From JBCBSP01 sp039819095 (GTDB lineage: Bacteria > Pseudomonadota > Alphaproteobacteria > Caulobacterales > Maricaulaceae): 64,000 nt of DNA. The notes under the pieces were generated by a model. That model saw only the letters and a list, made by a program, of their open reading frames with translations. It ran no database searches and was not told the DNA's origin. The position numbers and the translations under genes were made by a program. Position 1 is the first letter of the stretch. The number at the start of each line of letters is the position of its first letter. Positions 16,577 to 22,345 of the stretch are shown piece after piece. The stretch spans positions 310,001 to 374,000 of the forward strand of contig JBCBSP010000003.1 of NCBI GenBank assembly GCA_039819095.1, written 5' to 3'.

Positions 16577-16882
16577 TCAAAAAAGCTCCAGCTGGCGCGG
16601 AACAATGATGAAAGGCGACAGGTTGGCCATGGGGGTAGGCGGCGCCGGGCGGGCAAGCGTGCGTTTCGGCTTCGGCGCGCGCACGCGCGGCTCGACGCGA
16701 AGCTCCAGACCCAAAGAAGCGGCCTTAGCGCGAATGGCGGCATCCGGCCGGCCGAGTTTAAGGCTGATCAGGCGCAGGGCCGCGCCCTGTCTGGCCAGGC
16801 GCTTCAGCTCAGCGATATCTGAGCCGCGCCAGCGCCGGCCTGCATTACGCCCGTATCCTGCTGTTTTCGCCGCAGTGTCCAT
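16577..16882 (-). CDS. SOS-type small HTH protein with C-terminal beta-clamp-binding motif
   Basis: 101 residues, no named family recognised. Residues ~17-61 look like a Myb/GcrA-like helix-turn-helix (WRGSDIAELKRLARQG, then LISLKLGRPDAAIRAKAASL), where helix 3 resembles the GcrA type. A basic proline-rich linker follows (RAPKPKRTLARPAPPTP) and the last five residues are QLELF, matching the DNA polymerase III beta-clamp-binding pentapeptide QLxLF. The promoter overlaps a LexA box (16909-16923), so expression on DNA damage is expected. GAGAGGAC precedes the ATG. An SOS-induced, DNA-binding, clamp-docking protein is inferred; no catalytic domain is visible. It is convergent with dapB (48 bp). 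Confidence 0.72.
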   Translation of the reverse strand: MDTAAKTAGYGRNAGRRWRGSDIAELKRLARQGAALRLISLKLGRPDAAIRAKAASLGLELRVEPRVRAPKPKRTLARPAPPTPMANLSPFIIVPRQLELF

Positions 16883-16908
16883 CGCGTCGTCCTCTCTTCT
16901 GAGAATGA

Positions 16909-16923
16909 GAACATAAGCGGAAC
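16909..16923 (-). promoter_or_regulatory. LexA (SOS) box
   Basis: GAAC-N7-GAAC on the plus strand (GTTC-N7-GTTC read with the gene) is exactly the alphaproteobacterial SOS box. It covers the -10 element and half the spacer of the promoter for the 101-residue gene, an arrangement that lets LexA block initiation. Confidence 0.8.
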
Positions 16924-16938
16924 ATTTTGACTTGTCAA
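16910..16938 (-). promoter_or_regulatory. Sigma-70-type promoter of the SOS-type gene
   Basis: On the minus strand a perfect -35 (TTGACA, 16938-16933) and a -10 (TATGTT, 16915-16910) are separated by 17 bp. Transcription would start about 20 nt before the ATG at 16882. This is one of the closest matches to the sigma-70 consensus that I noticed in the window. Confidence 0.75.
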
Positions 16939-16989
16939 CAGGCGCGAACGCGTGCAGCGCGCCGTTTGAGCCCGCACAATCCGACCACT

Positions 16990-17451
16990 CTACCAGTTGC
17001 CGGTATTGCCCATGCTGGCCCAGGGTTCTTCCGGCGAGAGCGGTTCGCCGGACTGCAGCAGCTCAATGGAGATGTCATCCGGCGAACGTACGAACGCCAT
17101 TCGCCCGTCGCGCGGCGGGCGGTTGATGACATAACCCATGCCGGACAGTCGCGCGCAGAGCGCGTAGATATCCCCGACACGATAGGCGAGATGGCCAAAA
17201 TTGCGTCCGCTCTCATAGGTTTGCGCATCCCAGTTATACGTCAGCTCAATCATCGGCAGGCCGGTCGGCATCTTGCCCTCGCCGCTCCAGCCGGAGCGTT
17301 TCAGATCATCGGGCGTCGCCAGAAAGATCAGGGTGAAGCGCCCCGCCTCGCTTTCGCTGCGCCGGATCTCCTTGAAACCGAGCCCCTGGCAGTAAAAGCG
17401 CAGCGAGGCCTCGATATCGCGAACGCGCACCATGGCGTGCAGAAATTCCAT
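16990..17451 (-). CDS. gloA: Glyoxalase I / VOC family (lactoylglutathione lyase)
   Basis: 153 residues, one complete VOC unit pair: HAMVRVRDIEASLRFYCQGLGF at the N-terminus (metal-ligand His5), MIELTYNW with its ligand Glu, NFGHLAYRV (His) and DISIELLQ (Glu). These four ligands and the length match GloA, which converts the methylglyoxal-glutathione adduct to S-lactoylglutathione. The substrate is not provable from sequence, but the match is good. It is followed 21 bp upstream on the same strand by the unknown membrane gene. Confidence 0.85.
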   Translation of the reverse strand: MEFLHAMVRVRDIEASLRFYCQGLGFKEIRRSESEAGRFTLIFLATPDDLKRSGWSGEGKMPTGLPMIELTYNWDAQTYESGRNFGHLAYRVGDIYALCARLSGMGYVINRPPRDGRMAFVRSPDDISIELLQSGEPLSPEEPWASMGNTGNW

Positions 17452-17472
17452 TCGTTTCTCCTCCTGGCGCTC

Positions 17473-18069
17473 TCAGGCGCGTTCTTCCTCGCCGCCGGCG
17501 ATATCGGCGTCGCGCGCTTCGCGTTCTTCATCACTCATCGGGCGGGCCCGGCGCGCCCATTTGGGGCGCCGCCGCCAGCTTGCTTCTTCGGGAATCGGTT
17601 CGCCGCGCGCGCGCGCCAGCGCGAACTGGAACGGTTCAGGGGTCCGCTTGTGGTGCAGGCGCGCAAACACGCCCGCCGCCAGCGCCCAGATCAGTACGAT
17701 CCCGAAAAACAGCGAGAACATGAAGACATAGCCGCCCCGCCCGGCCCAGTCCGGCGCGCCATTCATGCGCCAGATCGCATCGTAGAGCGCCGGCACCGCC
17801 AGGAGCGCGACCGGGCTGGCCGCCAGCGCGGCCATCAGCCCGCCGGCGGCGTAAAGCGCCCAGCGCGGTGCGTGGCTGTCGGTGTAGAGGGTGATGAACT
17901 CCGCCTCAGCGACATTGCGGACCGTATCCGGCTTGCGCGCGATGCGGTCTGTGTACTCCTCCGCAGCCTCTCCCTGCAGCGCCCGGCGCGCGAGGAACCA
18001 GCGCGCGATCATGATCAGCGCGGCGAGAACGGTCAGAATGGCGGCGAGGGTGAGCGAGGTCTGGAACAT
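17473..18069 (-). CDS. Hypothetical membrane protein between ada-like gene and gloA
   Basis: 198 residues, family not recognised. N-terminal helix (about 4-24), two central helices (about 70-95 and 115-140), and a strongly charged C-terminal third (SWRRRPKWARRARPMSDEEREARDAD). The ATG at 18069 is chosen because the longer reading overlaps the ada-like gene. It is separated by 10 bp from the ada-like stop and by 21 bp from gloA, so the three genes probably form one operon. Confidence 0.65.
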   Translation of the reverse strand: MFQTSLTLAAILTVLAALIMIARWFLARRALQGEAAEEYTDRIARKPDTVRNVAEAEFITLYTDSHAPRWALYAAGGLMAALAASPVALLAVPALYDAIWRMNGAPDWAGRGGYVFMFSLFFGIVLIWALAAGVFARLHHKRTPEPFQFALARARGEPIPEEASWRRRPKWARRARPMSDEEREARDADIAGGEEERA

Positions 18070-18079
18070 GTGCTCCAAT

Positions 18080-18940
18080 TTAGGCGCTTGCGGCCTCATA
18101 GGCGAGCATGGCGCGCTTACGCTCCAGACCCCAATGGTAGCCGGTCAGAAGACCGTTGGACGCCAGCACCCGATGACAGGGGATGAGCCAGCTGACCGGA
18201 TTGGCGCCGACCGCCGCCCCGACGGCGCGACTGGCCTTGGCGGTGCAGACGCGTTCGGCGATATCACGATAGCTGACCGTGCGGCCCGGCGGTATCGACA
18301 GCAAGGCGCGCCAGACCTGACGCCGCCAGGGCGTGCCGTAAAGCGCAAGCGGTAAGGCTTCCGCGCCCGCTCCAGGGGCGAACACGCGTTCAGCCCAGTC
18401 CATCGCGGATGCATCATCCCGCTCAATCCGCGCCTCGGGAAAGCGGCCGGTCAGGTCGGCCAGGGCAGCCAGCTCCTGTCCGTCCTCAGTGAAGGCGAGG
18501 CCGGACAGGCCGCGCTCAGCGATCAGGAAAACCCCCGTCCCGAACGGCGTCGGTCCGAAGCCGGCCCTGAAGCGGATCTGCGCCCCGCCCCGCGCGGCCT
18601 CGCCCGGGGTGACGGCTTCTTCGGCGATGAAGACATCGTGCAGTCGCGACGGGCTGGACAGTCCGGTCTCCAGCGCCGCATCCAGCACGCTCGCCCCATC
18701 CAGCAGCAGCTTGCGCGCGCTGGCATGGGTCAGCGCGGCGATGAGGCGCTTGGGGCTGGTCCCGGTCCAGCGGGTGAAGACGCGCTGAAAATGGGCCGGC
18801 GACAGCCCCGCCGCCGCCGCCAGTTCATTCAGGTCCGGCTGGTCGCGCCAATGCGCCTGGAGATGATCCAGCGCAGCGGTGATGCGGGGGTAGGCGCGTG
18901 CGCGCTCGTCCAGCGGGGCGGAGGGTTCATGTGTGATCAT
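18080..18940 (-). CDS. Ada-like methylated-DNA-protein-cysteine methyltransferase with AraC domain
   Basis: 286 residues. The N-terminal third is an AraC-type double helix-turn-helix (DLNELAAAAGLSPAHFQRVF, then ASVLDAALETGLSS). The C-terminal part is an O6-methylguanine methyltransferase with the active-site PCHR (Cys255), the GTPWRRQVWRALLSIPPGRT loop and GAAVGANPVSWLI. The zinc-containing N-terminal methylphosphotriester domain of E. coli Ada, whose methylation switches Ada to an activator, is missing. It can repair O6-methylguanine, but any transcriptional switch must work another way. Confidence 0.9.
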   Translation of the reverse strand: MITHEPSAPLDERARAYPRITAALDHLQAHWRDQPDLNELAAAAGLSPAHFQRVFTRWTGTSPKRLIAALTHASARKLLLDGASVLDAALETGLSSPSRLHDVFIAEEAVTPGEAARGGAQIRFRAGFGPTPFGTGVFLIAERGLSGLAFTEDGQELAALADLTGRFPEARIERDDASAMDWAERVFAPGAGAEALPLALYGTPWRRQVWRALLSIPPGRTVSYRDIAERVCTAKASRAVGAAVGANPVSWLIPCHRVLASNGLLTGYHWGLERKRAMLAYEAASA

Positions 18941-18963
18941 GGAGTCAGGATGCCGCGCCGCGC

Positions 18964-19533
18964 CTATGCCGCGCCACCCGGTTCTTGCGCTTTTTCAGGC
19001 AGGACGCCCCGGCGCGCCGACATCAGCGCCTCGCGGACCGCTTCAGCCAGCGCTTCACGCTCGCGCGGGCTCAGCATGGAGCCAATGATGAGATGTTTGC
19101 CCATCGCGGTCAGCCGCGTCTGCACGTCGGGCTCGCCTTCCCCGTCGACTTCGACGCGCGCCCAGGCCGCCGGCATGCGGTAGAGCCGCGTATGACCGGT
19201 CGGCCAGCGCCGTGAAACCTCGATATTGCGCTCGTTGATGCGCACGATCTCGAGCCGGCGGCCATCGCGATAGCTCAGCTTGAAAGCCAGCCACACCAGA
19301 AGCACGTCGAGCCCGAAGAAGCCGAGCACCGGCCAGGCGCCCAGCACCATGAAGCTGATGCCGGCGGTGAAGCTGATCGCCGCCACAGCCGCCATCAGGA
19401 TGATGAAGCCTGGATTGGCGAGCGAGCGATGCGGCCGGATATGCGCATCGAGATAAAGCCGCGCCGTGTCTTCGCCGGGCGGTTCAAGCGCGGTCTCCGC
19501 CGGCCAGGTCTCGTATATGCGTCGTCTTTCCAT
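18964..19533 (-). CDS. DUF2244 family membrane protein
   Basis: 189 residues. The pattern DAHIRPHRSLANPGFIILM, two adjacent membrane helices (about 45-88), then a soluble part with the WARVEVDGEGEPDVQTRL and SPREREALAEAVREAL segments is typical of DUF2244, a family of unknown function common in alphaproteobacteria. The ATG at 19533 is preferred; a GTG 17 codons upstream would add a non-conserved extension. Confidence 0.8.
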   Translation of the reverse strand: MERRRIYETWPAETALEPPGEDTARLYLDAHIRPHRSLANPGFIILMAAVAAISFTAGISFMVLGAWPVLGFFGLDVLLVWLAFKLSYRDGRRLEIVRINERNIEVSRRWPTGHTRLYRMPAAWARVEVDGEGEPDVQTRLTAMGKHLIIGSMLSPREREALAEAVREALMSARRGVLPEKAQEPGGAA

Positions 19534-19697
19534 CGGAACCGGAAATAGGATCGCCGGGCGTGCGCGGCCAGTCCGGCCCGTCACGGCGTCGTTACCGCCG
19601 TATTAACGCCTGCGCGCTTCATTAAAAGCAATGCTCGCCATGCTTGCGCCCCATTGATGCGCCACATTCGTTTGCGAGCCCTGATGGAGACGCCGCC

Positions 19698-20330
19698 ATG
19701 ATCGTGTTTCAATCTCACAAGCATCTGGCTCACGCAGCCATCGCCGGTTTCACCGCACTCGTGCTCGCCGCCTGCGCCTCCGGTTCCGCTCCGGCGCCGG
19801 TCGCTGACCCGGCTGCGGGTTCGACAAGCGCTCCGACCGGCCCCGCCACCTATTCCAACGAAGAGGTGGTTGAAGCGGTCTCTGACTTTTTCGGCGTAAC
19901 TGCGGAAGCCTCCGCCAGCGCGCTGGAGCGGGTCTTCTCCGATCTCGGCCGTCCGGTGGGATACATTACTGGTGAGGAAGTCGCGGGCGCGGCGGGCATC
20001 GGGCTGCGGTATGGCGAGGGTTATCTTACCCTGCGCAGTCAGTCTGAACCGGTGAAGGTCTACTGGCAGGGCCCTTCGGTCGGGTTCGACGCGGGGGGCA
20101 ATGCGGCGCGCACCTTCACGCTGGTCTATAATCTCAATGATGTGGATCGGTTGTATCAACGCTTCCCGGGCGTTGAGGGCACGGCCTATTTCGTCGCCGG
20201 TCTTGGCGTGAATTATCAGCGCGCGGATGGCATTACACTGGCCCCGATCCGCTCCGGGGTGGGTCTGCGCGCCGGCGCCAATGTCGGCTATCTCGCTTAC
20301 TCAAGACAGCGCAACTGGCTGCCTTTCTAG
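19698..20330 (+). CDS. DUF1134 family exported (lipo)protein
   Basis: 210 residues. Signal peptide with a possible lipobox (LAACAS, Cys around 27), an Ala/Pro-rich spacer, then the DUF1134 domain: YSNEEVVEAVSDFFGVTAE, YWQGPSVGFDAGGNAART, GVGLRAGANVGYLAYSR. The family is alphaproteobacterial and of unknown function; the glycine-rich end suggests a membrane- or lipid-associated SYLF-like fold. It is monocistronic as far as can be seen. Confidence 0.82.
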   Translation: MIVFQSHKHLAHAAIAGFTALVLAACASGSAPAPVADPAAGSTSAPTGPATYSNEEVVEAVSDFFGVTAEASASALERVFSDLGRPVGYITGEEVAGAAGIGLRYGEGYLTLRSQSEPVKVYWQGPSVGFDAGGNAARTFTLVYNLNDVDRLYQRFPGVEGTAYFVAGLGVNYQRADGITLAPIRSGVGLRAGANVGYLAYSRQRNWLPF

Positions 20331-20426
20331 GCTGATTCCGGCTCAGTACTCGTCGGGCCGTCCGTGCGCTGCTAAGCTTCCCTCACGCAGGCGTTGAGGG
20401 ACGCGAATTGCGCAATGGAGGGGATG

Positions 20427-21716
20427 ATGTCGAGCCAGATGATGAGCCTTTTCGCATTTGCAGCGCTGGTGGCGCTCGGCGCGGGCCTTTTGCTGGCCCG
20501 ACAGATGCCATTCCAGTTTATCGGACGACTGATCCTGAAGCCGCTTGGCCTGTTGCGCCGCACCCCGGCGATCGGCGAGGGCGCGACGGTGGGGCCGAAC
20601 GCCTGGGCGGCCGTGGCTCTGGCTTTTCGCGATCAGACCGACATGGAAGCCGCGCTTGACGGCGATTTCCAGCATGAACGCGATCACATCAATCGCCATG
20701 GCCGATTGTTCAAATGGATCGCCCACCGGGTCGGCTATATCCGGGTGCCTGAGGAATTCACCGACGAGATGGCCGAGGCCTATGCCCGGCGCGGCGATGA
20801 TTTCTTCACCCGCAGCGTCCCGATTCGTTCAAACGCCAACACGCTTTATGAGGATGTGGAAGGCGCAGTGATCGCCAATTACTTCCACGAGAGCGATCGC
20901 GGCTCGCTGTTTCTGCTGAACGAGTACCGCAAAATCATCAACGGCAATCTGCGCAAGCTCCTGGCGCTCTTCTCCATCGCCGTCGGAGCGTATCTCGGTC
21001 TGGCGCTGTTTTCCGGCGCGGGGGGCTGGTTTGATGTCAGCACCTGGCTCGGTGTCAGTGGACTGTTCGGACTTACCGACGCCGCAATCAATCTCGCCGG
21101 CTTCTGCATTCTGACCGGCCTCGCCCTCCTGTTTGTCTGCATGCTCTGGTACGGGGTCGAGTACGATCCGTTTCAGCGCAACAATACCCGCGAGATGTCG
21201 AACTTCATCACGCGCTACATGGCGCGGCTTAACAATCACTACCGAACGGCGGTGGCTGGCGCGCGATCGGTGACAGTGGGTTCAGAGCGCGATCCCAAGG
21301 AACTTGCCGAAGACGCACGCAAATGGCATCTCGCCATTCTATGGATGGGGATGCGCGTCTTCTTCATCGAAAGCTATGTGCGCAATGTCCGCTTCCAGCT
21401 CAGCCGGAACACCAGCCTGTATTTCGCTTTCGTACCCTTCTTCTTCGCCCTGCTCTATCTGATCGCTCTGGCCTATATCGCGCCAATGGGCGTGTTCGGC
21501 CCGGATGTGTGGCCGGGCTTTCTGGCGGGCCTGTTCATCCTTCTGATCGGCCTGACGCTTCTGGGCCGCGGCGGCATGAACTGCCTGCGTGAGCTCGATC
21601 CGGAAGAATGGATCAGCTTCCACCAGCTGGGCCTGGCCGAAGCCGTTGGCGGGGTGGTCGGCAAGTATGCTGAAGATGTCGGCTACTGGAAGAACCGTGT
21701 CGGCGGCGGGATTTAG
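20427..21716 (+). CDS. Hypothetical multi-pass membrane protein
   Basis: 429 residues, family not recognised. N-terminal helix (about 6-23), a ~130-residue cytoplasmic part rich in charged residues (MEAALDGDFQHERDHINRHG, EDVEGAVIANYFHE), a helix cluster (about 175-260), a second soluble segment, and two C-terminal helices around LYFAFVPFFFALLYLIALAY and FLAGLFILLIGLTLLG. Several ATGs are clustered; the one at 20427 sits 6 nt after GGAG. No motifs point to a transporter or enzyme. The unusual intergenic RNA region follows. Confidence 0.65.
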   Translation: MSSQMMSLFAFAALVALGAGLLLARQMPFQFIGRLILKPLGLLRRTPAIGEGATVGPNAWAAVALAFRDQTDMEAALDGDFQHERDHINRHGRLFKWIAHRVGYIRVPEEFTDEMAEAYARRGDDFFTRSVPIRSNANTLYEDVEGAVIANYFHESDRGSLFLLNEYRKIINGNLRKLLALFSIAVGAYLGLALFSGAGGWFDVSTWLGVSGLFGLTDAAINLAGFCILTGLALLFVCMLWYGVEYDPFQRNNTREMSNFITRYMARLNNHYRTAVAGARSVTVGSERDPKELAEDARKWHLAILWMGMRVFFIESYVRNVRFQLSRNTSLYFAFVPFFFALLYLIALAYIAPMGVFGPDVWPGFLAGLFILLIGLTLLGRGGMNCLRELDPEEWISFHQLGLAEAVGGVVGKYAEDVGYWKNRVGGGI

Positions 21717-21795
21717 ATGATCGGCAAAAAGCAGCGGTCGCTTGCTCCTAGGTGAGAAACAGCTCAATATTTAATAGCGGTGTGTCTGATTCGCA

Positions 21796-21892
21796 TTGCG
21801 TCGCACCTCTAATCCCCGATTTCTCAAGGGTTTAGAGGCGTCCTGCCTCTGAAGGGGCGCAGGCCCTGCCTGCGTAATATTAGAGGACGCAA
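21796..21892 (+). promoter_or_regulatory. Structured RNA leader that pairs with the ribosome-binding site of a 39-codon ORF
   Basis: A long-range helix closes the element: CCTCTAAT (21806-21813) pairs with ATTAGAGG (21879-21886), and TTGCGT (21796-21801) pairs with ACGCAA (21887-21892), with a 4-nt bulge. Inside are two perfect hairpins, AGAGGC/GCCTCT (21834-21850) and CGCAGG/CCTGCG (21858-21874), and CCCC/GGGG that could form an extra helix. The 3' arm contains the Shine-Dalgarno (AGAGGA) of the next ORF, so folding would hide it. I do not recognise a named riboswitch or leader family. Confidence 0.6.
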
Positions 21893-21894
21893 CG

Positions 21895-22014
21895 ATGATT
21901 ACATCAGCGCACCCTACGAAGGGTAGCGGCATTCGTGTTCGCGCGTATCGCCGCTATCGTTACGGTAAGTGGGAGCGTGTACGCTCCCACTTCCGTGACT
22001 ACCCCCAAGCCTAG
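21895..22014 (+). CDS. 39-residue basic aromatic peptide (small ORF)
   Basis: Starts with ATG at 21895, seven nucleotides after a strong AGAGGA, and ends with TAG at 22012-22014. The peptide is rich in Arg, Tyr and Lys (for example IRVRAYRRYRYGKWERVRSH), with a pattern of the type VRAY..G.W..VRSH.R seen in some short phage and bacterial proteins. It is not recognised as a named family. The long hairpin at 21967-21992 lies inside it. It could be a real small protein, or a leader ORF or dual-function RNA. Confidence 0.5.
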   Translation: MITSAHPTKGSGIRVRAYRRYRYGKWERVRSHFRDYPQA

Positions 22015-22053
22015 CCGCCTGAGGGAACAAAAAGAGTATATCGTGCATACCTT

Positions 22054-22082
22054 GGGGCCGCACTCGTGCGGCCCCTCTTTTT
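22054..22082 (+). terminator. Intrinsic terminator after the 39-codon ORF
   Basis: A 9-bp stem (GGGGCCGCA/TGCGGCCCC) with a CTCG loop is followed by TCTTTTTATT. An A-rich stretch (AACAAAAAGAG) on the other side suggests it could also work for pheT transcripts from the opposite strand. It defines a transcript of about 290 nt starting near 21796. Confidence 0.9.
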
Positions 22083-22345
22083 ATTCCACCAATATGTCGA
22101 TGCATAATGTATTAGTCAAACGATTTAGCCTAAATACCATATAGGATTCAGCGTCTTGACCGCATTGTTTTTAGGAATTTGCGAATCTATTGAGACACTT
22201 ATGATTCGCGGGAAACCGTGAAAAGCTTCGGAATTTCCCGGTTTTCTTGAAATTTCCCTGGTTAAAAGCGAACGGCGTTCGCCTCGCGAATCACTTCCGT
22301 CAGTCAGTAGCCGCAGAGGCGCCCCTTATTGATAAGCAAAATTCA
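22083..22345. other. AT-rich gene-free tract downstream of pheT
   Basis: Base composition drops clearly compared with the flanks. Near-identical copies GGAATTTCCCGGTT (22230-22243) and GAAATTTCCCTGGTT (22249-22263) lie 19 bp apart, and CGGGAAA at 22209-22215 is inverted relative to them. No credible ORF is seen. It may be the remnant of an integrated element. Confidence 0.5.

Noticed and set aside
21796..22082. tmRNA, SRP RNA, 6S RNA or RNase P RNA at this structured locus
   Set aside because: No tag-peptide reading frame, no SRP tetraloop motif, no long 6S-like hairpin and no RNase P core sequence can be seen.
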